Positions 12,061 through 23,324 of a stretch of 64,000 nucleotides of DNA are shown here, in pieces. The position numbers were made by a program, and so were the translations under genes. The DNA is from Corynebacterium sp. (GTDB taxonomy: Bacteria > Actinomycetota > Actinomycetes > Mycobacteriales > Mycobacteriaceae): positions 90,641-154,640 of the forward strand of contig NZ_JAUNLS010000003.1 of the NCBI RefSeq assembly GCF_030532325.1. The letters run 5' to 3'. Within the stretch, counting starts at the first letter, position 1. Every line of letters begins with the position of its first letter. Under the pieces are notes generated by a model. It searched no databases and was not told where the DNA came from. It saw nothing but the letters and a program-made list of their open reading frames with translations.

Positions 12061-12690
12061 CTAGCTTTCCTCGGAGCCTTCCTCACCGCGCTGGGCGCTG
12101 TCAGCAACACTGTCAGCCGCGTGGCTGTTAATGGAACCACGCACCGTCTGCTCCACCAGGTCGAGGACCTCCTCGAGGTGCTCGGTCTCGCCGAGGGCGA
12201 GCCGGTTGATGAAGCCGTCCATGAAGGTCTCCAAGAAGAGGACGAGGGAGTCAATGGAGGCGTCATCACGCATGCGCCCCTTCTCGGCCTTGGCTTCCAG
12301 GCGGGTGCGCACGGCGCGATCCACGATCTCCTGCTGGTCGCGCCAGCGCGCGGCAAAGGAGGGATCGGTACGCAGCATGGAGGTCACTTCGAGGCGGGTG
12401 GCTAGCCAATCGTGACGCTCGGGGTGGCGCAGCATTTCGCTCATGACCTCGACCAGACCATTGTTGGCCACCACCTCGGCCTGGCGGGCGGCGTCTTCAC
12501 GAGCCAGGGCGAGGAAGAGCGATTCCTTATCCCCGAAGTGGTGGAAGATGGCGCCGCGCGACTTCCCGGTGGCCTCCTCGAGCAGGCGGACGGTAGCGCC
12601 CTCGTAGCCGTGCTCGGCGAAGCACTTTCGCGCCCCCATGAGGATATCGTGACGGCGTCGGTTGAGCTCAGAATCGCTCACGATGGGCAT
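12061..12690 (-). CDS. acnR: AcnR, TetR-type repressor of aconitase
   Basis: 209 residues. The TetR N-terminal HTH is clear (ILMGARKCFAEHGYEGATV, then EEATGKSRGAIFHHFGDKE) and closely resembles C. glutamicum AcnR, which represses acn and binds citrate-Mg as effector. The C-terminal ligand domain is helical, ending in an acidic tail (GEEGSEES) longer than I expect for the family. GGAGGA lies upstream of ATG 12690. It is directly downstream of acn on the same strand, separated by a hairpin terminator, so it may be expressed by read-through. Confidence 0.94.
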   Translation of the reverse strand: MPIVSDSELNRRRHDILMGARKCFAEHGYEGATVRLLEEATGKSRGAIFHHFGDKESLFLALAREDAARQAEVVANNGLVEVMSEMLRHPERHDWLATRLEVTSMLRTDPSFAARWRDQQEIVDRAVRTRLEAKAEKGRMRDDASIDSLVLFLETFMDGFINRLALGETEHLEEVLDLVEQTVRGSINSHAADSVADSAQRGEEGSEES

Positions 12691-12746
12691 GGGGGCGCTC
12701 CTCCGGGTGAAAAGTAAGTGGGTAAATCAGTGAGAAAAGAATTAAG

Positions 12747-12784
12747 GAAGGCCAGCCAGCAATCGATGTTGCCGGCTGGCCTTC
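12747..12784 (-). terminator. Terminator between acn and acnR
   Basis: An 11-base stem (12747-12757 with 12774-12784, GAAGGCCAGCC and complement) with a 16-base loop. On the minus strand it is followed by a T-rich run (CTTAATTCTTTTCTC). It would end acn mRNA and limit read-through into acnR. Confidence 0.72.
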
Positions 12785-12852
12785 AGTCGGCCGAAGCCGG
12801 TGCCTCAGCCCCAGGAGAGCTCAGGCGTGGTGATGGCAGGAAGCCCTAGGAC

Positions 12853-15669
<2,817 letters not shown>

Positions 15670-15785
15670 AGGGAGCTCCATTCCTTGTTGGTAGAACGTA
15701 TAAATATGTTCTGTTGTCGTGCTTCCTTCCGTGCCTTGCTTGGTGGGCTCGGTGGCGGCGGCACTCTCGGGGCTATGAAACTATC

Positions 15786-15799
15786 CCTTATATATAAGG
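15786..15799. repeat. 14-base AT-rich palindrome in the acn leader
   Basis: CCTTATATATAAGG is a perfect palindrome about 120 bases upstream of the acn start and about 100 downstream of its presumed -10. It is strikingly AT-rich for this GC-rich DNA. It could be an operator or an RNA hairpin. Function unknown. Confidence 0.5.
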
Positions 15800-15900
15800 A
15801 GTGCGTTGGCTCCTGGCTCACAAGTGTGAAGGCTCGGTGAAGCGAGAAGAACGCGAAGGTTCTTAGTCCATAGTAGTGGTTAGAACTATCGCCTGCTGTG

Positions 15901-15923
15901 ACTATAACAGTACGTGCGTTCTG
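15901..15923 (-). promoter_or_regulatory. acn promoter -10 with AcnR operator
   Basis: On the minus strand CAGAAC-GCAC-GTACTG (15923-15908) fits the published AcnR consensus CAGNAC-N3-C-GTACTG exactly, as I recall it. TATAGT (15906-15901) follows directly and is a good -10. A repressor bound here would cover the -35/-10 spacer. The leader to GTG 15669 would be about 225 bases, and it contains the palindrome at 15786-15799; the rest of 15670-16050 shows nothing else I can name. Confidence 0.78.
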
Positions 15924-16050
15924 TTTCATCCCATTCAGGGGTATCGGCGCGTCGTGGCGCTACCCCTGCCCGCGACGCGCTAGGTTCATGGCAGTTCTAC
16001 TTTGAGCGTTCTTCCGCCGTTTTGCCGTGTTGTACTGAAGAGAGGTGGCC

Positions 16051-16530
16051 ATGCTTCCAGAGGGCGTGGACATTGATGGGCTGGCCCGCCAGCTCCAGGA
16101 GGATGGGGTAGCCTACTCAAATCAAGCCCTTGCGCTAGATTTAGAGGCTCAAGCACCGGTTGTTGAGGCGCTGCGCCCTGGCCACGGCATCGCGGTGGCG
16201 GACCTGTACCCAGACCGTCCGGCCGACGTGCGCGACCTCGCCACGGCGCTCCAGGAGCGTACCGGCCTCGATACTATGATTGTCCAAGCGCCCTCCCGGG
16301 TCTCAGCTGTCAGCGAGTCCTATGATCGTGCGGCGCTCGAATCGGCGCAACGGGGACTGGAGCCGGGCTTGGTGCAGACCGATCTCCTCGATCGCTTCTA
16401 TGGAAGTGTTGACGGATTTCAGGTCCACTGGGAGCTCATCCTGGTCCCGATTTTCTGTCTCTTGATCGCCGCGGGGTGGGCGGCGTGGCGCGCCGCGCGC
16501 GTGACCCGCGGCGCCGCGGGACCGGCCTAG
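16051..16530 (+). CDS. Rv1476-like membrane-anchored protein
   Basis: 159 residues. An N-terminal soluble domain of about 125 residues, with alternating helix/strand character, is followed by one C-terminal TM helix (LILVPIFCLLIAAGWAAW) and a short basic tail. The position between acn and the NlpC/P60 gene matches Rv1476 in M. tuberculosis and its corynebacterial counterpart, so I assign it to that family, whose role is unknown, possibly linked to cell-wall hydrolase control. ATG 16051 has AGAGAGG about six bases upstream; GTG 16045 is too close to that site. Confidence 0.82.
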   Translation: MLPEGVDIDGLARQLQEDGVAYSNQALALDLEAQAPVVEALRPGHGIAVADLYPDRPADVRDLATALQERTGLDTMIVQAPSRVSAVSESYDRAALESAQRGLEPGLVQTDLLDRFYGSVDGFQVHWELILVPIFCLLIAAGWAAWRAARVTRGAAGPA

Positions 16531-16891
16531 AAGGTAGCCGATCGGCGGGTGTTTTGTTCGAGAAAGCATCCCGCCGAGAGCGCTTCGACGACGTGCACGA
16601 GGGGGAAAGCAAGTCTGTCGGGGGCGTCGTAAAGCGCGGCGAGCCTCGTCGGAGAGCCAGTGGGGTAGGGCGACTTGTAGCGGCGCGGCGAGGTGCCCGC
16701 GAGGCAGAGAAGTAGGTTCGCGATGGACTGCCGCTCTCCTCCTGTCACGCTCGGGCAGTGGGGAAGTGGCCAGCATGGTCAACCACCCTGCCTTGACGCA
16801 CAAGCGGGGGAGTGGTTCCGAGAGGGACTGTGGGGTGCAGTGGGGGAGGGTAGATATTCCCAAGAGTGATGAAGCTCACAATCACGGATCT

Positions 16892-16927
16892 GTAACAAAA
16901 TCGTTGCAGGTTAGGTAACCCAGTAAC
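16892..16927 (+). promoter_or_regulatory. Cluster of GTAAC words, possible MtrA site
   Basis: GTAAC occurs at 16892-16896, 16915-16919 and 16923-16927. GTAAC-type direct repeats are the core of binding sites of the response regulator MtrA, which controls NlpC/P60 cell-wall genes in corynebacteria. The spacing here does not match one fixed repeat distance, and the site is about 1 kb from the coding start. Confidence 0.3.
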
Positions 16928-17156
16928 GCCCTGTGGCGCGACTGAACTCGTGTGAATTTTGAGGAAAGTGTGCGGATAGGTGTGTCGGTGACGTATGGTT
17001 CACGTATCGACTCACGGGTTGATTCTTGTTCCAAACGTTCATGGGCCAAGCCTTGACTCTCAATCGAGACGACGCACGGGTATGTGGGGAAGCACGCCAC
17101 GAGCGCATCACAGGATTGGGGTTCACCGTCTGGCACATGAGGGCCGCGAATGTCGC

Positions 17157-17256
17157 GGGGACACACCGCAACGCCGGCGAGAAGACAACGTGGTCGATAC
17201 CAGTGTTCGAAAACTTTCACTTTCATCACACCCACTGACTTGTTGGGGACACACCG
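17157..17256 (+). repeat. 12-base direct repeat GGGGACACACCG
   Basis: Two exact copies, 17157-17168 and 17245-17256, 88 bases apart. Each is followed within 10 bases by CAACGC. They lie inside the gene-free stretch; role unknown. Confidence 0.5.
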
Positions 17257-17947
17257 TCCAGGCAACGCTCTGCCGAGTCCCCCTGTGATGTCCGCCGGGA
17301 AAGGCTTCGCCGCCGCGCCAACGAGCGCCGGGCGGGCCATCCACGGGCATCATCCGGGGAAGCGACAGCGCGCCGCGCGACGCCGCACGAGGAGTGCCGG
17401 CCAGGTTTGCGCGCGGAGATCTGCGCCCGGCCCGCATCGCTGAAGGCGAGCGCGGAGTACGGAAGAGACGGGACGTGTTCTAGTGCTGGGTCCGCCTCGT
17501 GCGGGCTGTGGTCAGATCGTGGCAGACGCTGCGCCCTCCAGTAGGACGCCGGCGGCGCGGACGTACGACATCCGCGCGGCAGGACCTAGTGACGCTGTGG
17601 CGCAAGAGCGACAAGGTAGCCGCGGTCTGGCAGACGGCTCATACGGGCTAGCAGCGGCCCCTGGACTCCCATCGCTGTAGAGTAAATCCTCCCTTTGAAG
17701 ATCGAGACTCCTTCTGTCTGCCTATGCGGCGGCAGGGGCGAGACCTTGCGGCGTACCCGCTTCTGCTTGCGGTGACATCTGTTTACCGTGACAGGCATGG
17801 CTCACGCCGGCGGCACTGCCTCATCGGCGCCAGGAACTGCATTGTGCGATTCGCGGTCCTGTGTGCGGCGCAGGCAATGCGTGCCCATCGGAGACGGCGG
17901 GGTAGTGCGGCGATTCCACTGTCAGGTGGGTGACTAGGAGATACCTC

Positions 17948-19816
17948 GTGGCCACCACAGCTTTTGGCTTTCGGCGTGTGCGCGCCTTTCTAGCCGCCGT
18001 CGCGACTACCGCGACGTTGTCCACCGTTTCAACGATGACTCCCGCAGTAGCGCAGGAGCACGAACCCATCGACGTGAAGCAACTGCTTTCCTCGAGCAAC
18101 CCCTCGATTTCTGATCTGGCCGGCGCTATCGCGGCCATCGAAGATCAGATCGCGCAGGCGGAGGCGACGATCGGCACCCGCCGGGAGGCCGTGAACCGCG
18201 CGCTCGTGGATCTGCAGGACGCCCGTACTCAGGCCGAGCAGGCCCGTCGCGGCACCGAGACCGCGCGCGGCGAGCTCGACGCGGCGCAAGACAGCGTCAC
18301 TGAGGCGCAGGAGAAGATGAATGAGATCTCCCGCTCGGCGTACCGGCGCAGCGCCAACTCTGACTCGGTCTCCGCACTCTCGGGCCGCGAGGCTCGTGCG
18401 GAAAAGCTTGAGCGCCAGGCGATGCTGCGCACCCGCTCGACCCAGCAGCAAGGGGTCATCGACGAGCTGCAAAAGCAGCGCACGGAAAAGGCAAACAAGG
18501 AGTCACAGCTGCGCAAGACCCAGCAGCTCGCCGAAGAGCGTGAGGCGCGAGCCGATGAGGCGGAGCGCAGCGCCCGTGAGCAGCTGGCGCAGTCGCAGAC
18601 TGACGTCGAATCCGCCAGCAAGGAACGCGAGGATCTCCTCTCTCAGCTTAGCTCCCTCACTAAAGCGCTAAATCAAGCCAAGGGGCTGGATACTGAGGAG
18701 AAGGGCGGCAACCCCGCCGATGCTAACGTCAAGCCAAATGCCTTGACGGATCAGCAGGCCGTCGAGGCGAACACCGGCCAGGGCGCCCCGGCGCAGGACC
18801 CAGCATCCACCGTCGAGGTCCCGGCAGAGGCAGCCACGGGTGTCGCGCCCGAGGCGGCTGAGAATGTCGCGCCCGAGGCATCGGCAGAGCACAATGGTGC
18901 TGCCGCCGAGGCCCCGGCAGGGCAGGCTCCGGCCACCGTCGCTGAAGCTCAGGCCCCGGCGCAGGATCCGGCCCAGGCCGAGGAAGTCACCCGCCAGTAC
19001 CAGGCAGAGGGCTCCCCGCAGGTTTCTGCCTCCGACGTCAAGAACGTCATCGACGGGGCGGTCAAGCTTTCCTCGGATCCCAACGTGCAGGAGCTCTCCT
19101 CGCGCGGCTTCGAAGGTGGAAGCTCGAGCATCGACATGGACACCATCGCGCTGGGTGCCGGTGCCATCGGTGCGGCAGTGGCGATCATTGCCGCCTCCGA
19201 GCCGAACCACACCGGGCTGACCAAAGACGAGCTGAATTCCTTGGCGCAGGGCTCCTCACGCCTGGCCGCCCTGCAGGGTGGCGGAAGCGGCGCGAGTGAC
19301 GGCGTCGACAGCGAGGTCGGCGGCGTGCTTGAGGATCTCGGCACCACCGACTCGGTAACCGATGAAGCCACGGGTGCCCTGGGCGATGCCAGCCGCGAGG
19401 CCAAAATCGAGGCGGTCATCGCTCGCGCGAAGTCGCAGATCGGCGTGCCCTACGCCTGGGGCGGCGGCAACGCCAACGGTCCGACGAAGGGCATTCGCGA
19501 TGGTGGTGTGGCGGACTCCTACGGCGACTACAACAAGGTGGGCTTCGACTGCTCCGGCCTGACCCTGTACGCCTATGCCGCTGCGGGCATCTCTCTGCCG
19601 CACTACACCGGTTACCAGTACCAAAAGGGAACCAAGGTCAGCCCGAGCGAAATGCAGCGCGGCGACCTCATCTTCTACGGGCCGAACGCAGAACAGCACG
19701 TAGCAATCTATCTTGGCGACGGCACCATGATTGAGGCACCTCAGTCTGGCTCCACGGTGCAGATCAGCCCAGTGCGCTGGGCGGGCATGAGCCCGTACGC
19801 CGTGCGCCTCCTCTAA
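17948..19816 (+). CDS. Secreted NlpC/P60 peptidoglycan hydrolase (RipA-like)
   Basis: 622 residues from GTG 17948, preceded by AGGAGA; GTG 17930 lacks a site. A signal peptide ends at TPAVA-Q (about residue 36). A long coiled coil of alternating Ala/Glu/Arg (about 50-240) follows, as in hydrolases regulated by FtsEX-type partners, then an Ala/Pro/Gln-rich linker and a C-terminal NlpC/P60 domain (about 485-622). Cys535 in GFDCSGL and His584 in QHVAIYLG are the predicted catalytic residues of this D-Glu-mDAP endopeptidase family. Its place next to the Rv1476-like gene and acn matches ripA (Rv1477). It likely acts in daughter-cell separation. Confidence 0.9.
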   Translation: MATTAFGFRRVRAFLAAVATTATLSTVSTMTPAVAQEHEPIDVKQLLSSSNPSISDLAGAIAAIEDQIAQAEATIGTRREAVNRALVDLQDARTQAEQARRGTETARGELDAAQDSVTEAQEKMNEISRSAYRRSANSDSVSALSGREARAEKLERQAMLRTRSTQQQGVIDELQKQRTEKANKESQLRKTQQLAEEREARADEAERSAREQLAQSQTDVESASKEREDLLSQLSSLTKALNQAKGLDTEEKGGNPADANVKPNALTDQQAVEANTGQGAPAQDPASTVEVPAEAATGVAPEAAENVAPEASAEHNGAAAEAPAGQAPATVAEAQAPAQDPAQAEEVTRQYQAEGSPQVSASDVKNVIDGAVKLSSDPNVQELSSRGFEGGSSSIDMDTIALGAGAIGAAVAIIAASEPNHTGLTKDELNSLAQGSSRLAALQGGGSGASDGVDSEVGGVLEDLGTTDSVTDEATGALGDASREAKIEAVIARAKSQIGVPYAWGGGNANGPTKGIRDGGVADSYGDYNKVGFDCSGLTLYAYAAAGISLPHYTGYQYQKGTKVSPSEMQRGDLIFYGPNAEQHVAIYLGDGTMIEAPQSGSTVQISPVRWAGMSPYAVRLL

Positions 19817-19834
19817 GCCCCAACCTCAGGTTGG

Positions 19835-19846
19835 TAAAGTTGCGGT
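19835..19846 (+). promoter_or_regulatory. Leaderless promoter -10 of hemH
   Basis: TAAAGT at 19835-19840 ends six bases before ATG 19847. A small hairpin (CCAACC-TCA-GGTTGG, 19820-19834) sits just upstream and may mark the end of the NlpC/P60 mRNA. Confidence 0.55.
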
Positions 19847-20926
19847 ATGACTGACGCACAACAGACCAACCGCAGCTTCGACGCCCTCCTCGTTCTTTCT
19901 TTCGGTGGCCCGGAAGGAAACGAGGAGGTCGTTCCGTTTTTGGAGAACGTTACGCGCGGTCGCGGCATTCCGCGCGAGCGGCTCGAGGCGGTTGGCGAGC
20001 ACTATTTTCACTTTGGCGGGGTCAGCCCGCTCAACAAACTCAACCGGGAGATCATTGCCAACGTTGAGCAGGAGCTGAAGAACCGCGGACATAATCTACC
20101 GGTCTACTTTGGTAACCGGAACTGGCACCCCTTCGGGGCGGAGGCGGTCAAGCAGATGGCCGCTGATGGCGTGCGCAACGTCGCGGTCTTTGCCACCTCG
20201 GCGTGGGGCGGCTACAGCGCTTGCCGGCAGTACGACGAAGACATTGCCGCGCTAGACGACGTCGCCCGTACCGAGTGCGGCGTCGACATGACCTTTACCA
20301 AGCTGCGCCAGTTCTTTGATCACCCGAAGTTCATCGCCGAAATGGCTGAGGCGCTTAGGGAGGCCTGCGCCGCCATTCCGGAAGGCAAGCGCTCCCGCGT
20401 GCTCTTTACCGCCCACTCCGTGCCCACCGCGCACGACGCCGTCGGCGGAGCGGAGGGGGACAAGCACCTGTACTCCCGCCAGGTGGCCGAGGCTTCGCGG
20501 CTCGTCGCCAAGCACGCCGGCATCGAGGACTACGACATCGTCTGGCAGTCGCGCTCCGGCAACCCGGCCACACCGTGGCTGGAGCCGGACATCGTGGATC
20601 ACACCACACAGCTACACCGCGAGGAACACATTGAGGCCATTGCCGTGTGTCCGATCGGCTTCATCTCCGATCACATGGAGGTGGTCTGGGACCTCGATAC
20701 CGAGCTGGTTCAGGCCGCCGAGGAGCTGGGAGTGCAAGTCTCTCGTGCCCGCACGGCTGGGCCTTCCCAGCGCTTCGCCTCGATGATCGTGGATCTGGTG
20801 GATGAGCTGGAGCAGGGCAAGGCCCCGGAATCCTTGGGCGAGGTCACCGTGCAGGGGTGCACCGTCAACGGCGCGCCCTGCGCCGAGGGCTGCTGCGATA
20901 TCCGTTCGCTGCGCCGCGGCCACTAG
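19847..20926 (+). CDS. hemH: Ferrochelatase (coproporphyrin type expected)
   Basis: 359 residues. It inserts Fe2+ into the porphyrin; in actinobacteria the substrate is coproporphyrin III (enzyme also called CpfC). The opening [14 protein letters not shown] and the active-site His region ([11 protein letters not shown]) match the family. The C-terminus carries four cysteines in [15 protein letters not shown], consistent with the [2Fe-2S] cluster described for actinobacterial ferrochelatases. Gene order NlpC/P60-hemH is the corynebacterial one. The ATG lies six bases after a -10 hexamer, so a leaderless mRNA is likely. Confidence 0.95.
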   Translation: MTDAQQTNRSFDALLVLSFGGPEGNEEVVPFLENVTRGRGIPRERLEAVGEHYFHFGGVSPLNKLNREIIANVEQELKNRGHNLPVYFGNRNWHPFGAEAVKQMAADGVRNVAVFATSAWGGYSACRQYDEDIAALDDVARTECGVDMTFTKLRQFFDHPKFIAEMAEALREACAAIPEGKRSRVLFTAHSVPTAHDAVGGAEGDKHLYSRQVAEASRLVAKHAGIEDYDIVWQSRSGNPATPWLEPDIVDHTTQLHREEHIEAIAVCPIGFISDHMEVVWDLDTELVQAAEELGVQVSRARTAGPSQRFASMIVDLVDELEQGKAPESLGEVTVQGCTVNGAPCAEGCCDIRSLRRGH

Positions 20927-20948
20927 GCATTGGCGCTAGGAGTGGGCG

Positions 20949-21737
20949 CTAGCGGGGGAAGTCACTGAGCGCATAAGACACACCAGCTATGCGGGCCTGG
21001 CGGATGTGGCGCCACAGACGGAAGAGCTGGGGATCGTAGCGGTGATCCCCGGCCCGCTGGGTGACGGTTTCTATGATAGCCGCCACCCGGTCGGCGCGCG
21101 CGAAGAGCTTGGCCGCGCGGCCCGGCACGCAGCTGGGCAGCCCGGGGGTGTCGTAGAAATCGCTGAGCGTGCCCACGGTAAGCCGGGGGTTGCTAAGCTC
21201 CGTGCTGACATAACCTTGCGCCTCGATGAGCGCGGCTGCCTCGTTGGTGGCGGCGCTGAGGAGGGCATCGGCCTCGCCGGGGCTGAGCCACGCGGGCGCG
21301 GGCAGCGGCGCCTCCTCATCAAAGACCCGCCAGCTGGTGCCAGTGGGCCTGCTGTGGGTAGTGAGGATAATGTGAGTGCTGGGATTGTTGGTGCGCACCA
21401 CGATGGCGCCGCCCGTCGACTGCGCTGCGCGGCCGGCCGAGGTGCCCGCGGGCAGAGCCACGGCTTCGCCCGGCCCGCCCAGCACGACGCGGAGCACCGG
21501 CTCGCGCTCGCGCCGCGAGATTATGTCAGAAGTGGCGGTGCGCAGTTCGGAGAGAAGATCGATGAAAGGTAGCTGCTCCACGTTGCCGTACTCGTCGCGT
21601 TCCTCCACGGTGTGCTCGCCGCCCAACGCGGTGAGCGCCTCGAGCAGATCGTCGGCGGAGACATGTCCCCACAGCCAGGCACCTAGCCAGACGGCAGTAT
21701 TTTGCAAGGGTGACCACACCTCGGCGCGCATATCCAT
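20949..21737 (-). CDS. Conserved hypothetical protein
   Basis: 262 residues from ATG 21737 (MDMRAEVWSPLQNTAVWLGAWLWG). I recognise no domain. It is a soluble-looking protein with a mixed N-terminal half, a central beta-rich part (VLRVVLGGPGEAVALPAG ... GGAIVVRTNN) and a helical C-terminus ending RIAGVSYALSDFPR. The frame stays open upstream to 22355 but would cover the DUF3097 gene, so I reject that. It is divergent from DUF3097 with 33 bases between starts, so the two share a promoter region. Confidence 0.8.
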   Translation of the reverse strand: MDMRAEVWSPLQNTAVWLGAWLWGHVSADDLLEALTALGGEHTVEERDEYGNVEQLPFIDLLSELRTATSDIISRREREPVLRVVLGGPGEAVALPAGTSAGRAAQSTGGAIVVRTNNPSTHIILTTHSRPTGTSWRVFDEEAPLPAPAWLSPGEADALLSAATNEAAALIEAQGYVSTELSNPRLTVGTLSDFYDTPGLPSCVPGRAAKLFARADRVAAIIETVTQRAGDHRYDPQLFRLWRHIRQARIAGVSYALSDFPR

Positions 21738-21750
21738 GGCGGGCAAGTCT
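21738..21750 (-). promoter_or_regulatory. Leaderless promoter -10, minus-strand gene
   Basis: Minus-strand TAGACT (21750-21745) stands seven bases before ATG 21737. Confidence 0.5.
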
Positions 21751-21756
21751 ACTCGA

Positions 21757-21770
21757 TAGGCTAGTGAGCT
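21757..21770 (+). promoter_or_regulatory. Leaderless promoter -10 of the DUF3097 gene
   Basis: TAGGCT at 21757-21762 ends eight bases before ATG 21771. It lies back to back with the minus-strand promoter. Confidence 0.5.
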
Positions 21771-22610
21771 ATGAGTACAGACCCTTATGCAGGCGACATC
21801 TTCGCCGGACATGCCCGCAGCCGCACACCCGAGTACCCGGAGGTCCCCGCCGAGCCCGGCATGGTGGTCGAGGTGCGCGGGACGGACTTCGTTGGTGCTG
21901 TGATGGGCGTCGACAAGACCGCGTGGGGCCCGGTGGTCAGGCTGGCGGATCGCTATGACAACGAGCGGGTTTTCAAGCTCGTCAAGGGCGGATTCCTGCT
22001 CGAGGGCCAGCCCGTCACGCTGACGCGCTACGTGGAAAAGCAAGCGCCGCGCCGCTCCAACTCGGGCTCGCGGCGCGTGGCCAACGTCGAGGCAAAGGTC
22101 GCAGCACCGTCCCGCATTTGGGTCGAAGGCATTCACGACGCCGCCATTGTGGAGAAGGTCTGGGGTCACGATCTCCGCGTCGAGGGCGTGGTGGTGGAGT
22201 ACCTCGAGGGTTTGGACAACCTTGAGGAGCGGCTGGCGGAATTCCATCCCGGGCCCGGCCGTCGCGTCGGCGTGCTGGCCGATCACCTGGTGGAGGGCTC
22301 CAAGGAGACGCGGATGACCCAGCGTCTCGGCGAGCACGTTCTGGTGACCGGACATCCCTTCATCGATATCTGGGCCGCTGTCAAGCCCGAGCGCCTCGGC
22401 ATGCGCGCCTGGCCCGAGGTGCCCTATGGCGAGGACTGGAAGACGGGCATCTGTCAGCGCCTGGGCTGGAGCGACCCGAAGGAGGGGTGGAGCCGTGTCT
22501 ACAACGCCGTTAACTCCTTCCGCGATCTCGATTCCAGCCTCATCGGCGCAGTGGAGCGTCTGGTGGACTTCGTGACCACCCCGCAGCTGCGGAAGGAAGA
22601 CCTACTCTAG
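21771..22610 (+). CDS. DUF3097 family protein
   Basis: 279 residues, full length for this actinobacterial family of unknown function. The N-terminal part is beta-rich (VVEVRGTDFVGAVMGVDK). The middle reads RIWVEGIHDAAIVEKVWGHD and later GVLADHLVEGSKE, which resemble the Glu and Asp-containing strands of a Toprim domain, so a nucleic-acid-related role is possible. It is divergent from the preceding hypothetical gene. Confidence 0.88.
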   Translation: MSTDPYAGDIFAGHARSRTPEYPEVPAEPGMVVEVRGTDFVGAVMGVDKTAWGPVVRLADRYDNERVFKLVKGGFLLEGQPVTLTRYVEKQAPRRSNSGSRRVANVEAKVAAPSRIWVEGIHDAAIVEKVWGHDLRVEGVVVEYLEGLDNLEERLAEFHPGPGRRVGVLADHLVEGSKETRMTQRLGEHVLVTGHPFIDIWAAVKPERLGMRAWPEVPYGEDWKTGICQRLGWSDPKEGWSRVYNAVNSFRDLDSSLIGAVERLVDFVTTPQLRKEDLL

Positions 22611-22628
22611 GGGTGTCGGCGCTGCGCG

Positions 22629-23201
22629 CTAGGGCGTATTGGCGCGCTCGATGAGGTTGACCGCGAGCTGCCAACCAGCCATCTCAGCCGCCCAGCCCGC
22701 CGCCTGCAGGCGCTGGGACATGGCCTGCTTAGAAATGCCTAGCTCCTCCGCTGCCTCGTTCTGGTTAAGCCCCGCGCGCACCAGCGAGGTAGCCTCGCGG
22801 CCCTCCATGGTGCGCTTGGCGAGCACGAAGCCCAGCAGCGCGAACGCCGCGGCGATGTCGCTAGCCTCGGAGGCTCGGCCGCGCTTGCTGATCTTGGCGT
22901 AGACCTGTCCCGCGCGCGCCGCGCCCTTGAGCGAGGCCGTGGCCACCGCGCGAGCGCTCTCCTCATCGCCGCGCTGTCCCGGTGAGATGCCGATGCCGAT
23001 GGCCCAATCGCCGTCGGCAAGCAGTGCCATGACGACGTCGCACACTGACGACGCCGAGTACGCCACCGCGCAGATATCCTCCACGCCGAGCACCTGGAAC
23101 TCGCCAACGCCATCGAGGGTGCTCAGCGCAGCCGCAGAGCGCTGCACCAATTCTGCGCGGCGTACGGAACGCCCTCGATAGCGAGCATGAACTGCGAGCA
23201 C
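22629..23201 (-). CDS. SatD-like protein with C-terminal helix-turn-helix
   Basis: 190 residues. A very strong ribosome site (AAGGAGG) lies four bases before GTG 23201. The first half (ALLADGDWAIGIGIS) recalls SatD-family proteins. The C-terminus has a convincing HTH, NQNEAAEELGISKQAMSQRL, followed by a Trp-rich helix. It is probably a DNA-binding regulator, target unknown. It converges with the DUF3097 gene. Confidence 0.75.
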   Translation of the reverse strand: MLAVHARYRGRSVRRAELVQRSAAALSTLDGVGEFQVLGVEDICAVAYSASSVCDVVMALLADGDWAIGIGISPGQRGDEESARAVATASLKGAARAGQVYAKISKRGRASEASDIAAAFALLGFVLAKRTMEGREATSLVRAGLNQNEAAEELGISKQAMSQRLQAAGWAAEMAGWQLAVNLIERANTP

Positions 23202-23324
23202 GCTTCCTCCTTAATGCTTGATGGCTTTGCGCTACTGCTTTCACGTGCCTACCCGTTTAGTTTAACGCTCAAAGTCCGGAATCAGCGCTTGACTTGCCGG
23301 AATAGCCCGGGGGTGAAGGCATGT

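Larger units (their letters stand above)
16531..17947. other. 1.4-kb stretch without a supportable gene
   Basis: Both strands show only short open frames of low-complexity, Arg-rich composition, with no recognisable protein, start context or conserved motif. It holds three GTAAC words at 16892-16927, a 12-base direct repeat (17157 and 17245), a possible stem after the Rv1476-like stop (16542-16549 with 16570-16577), and a -10-like TAGAGT at 17678-17683. In C. glutamicum the leader of the downstream NlpC/P60 gene carries a c-di-AMP riboswitch. I looked for its conserved blocks here and could not identify them with confidence. Confidence 0.6.

Noticed and set aside
16303..16863. 186-codon minus-strand open frame after the Rv1476-like gene
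   Set aside because: Half is antisense to that gene; the rest is Arg/Pro-rich with no start site or motif.
16908..16922. DtxR-box-like AGGTTAGGTAACC
   Set aside because: One half-site fits but the other does not, and it is far from any iron gene start.
16961..16985. GAGGAAAGT word as in RNase P RNA
   Set aside because: Only nine bases match; no other RNase P conserved blocks follow.
17041..17190. Possible ydaO-type c-di-AMP riboswitch
   Set aside because: Only loose G-rich similarity; the conserved GACAGCTAAC and GGGTGAAT elements were not found, so I did not annotate it and left it as a finding to test.
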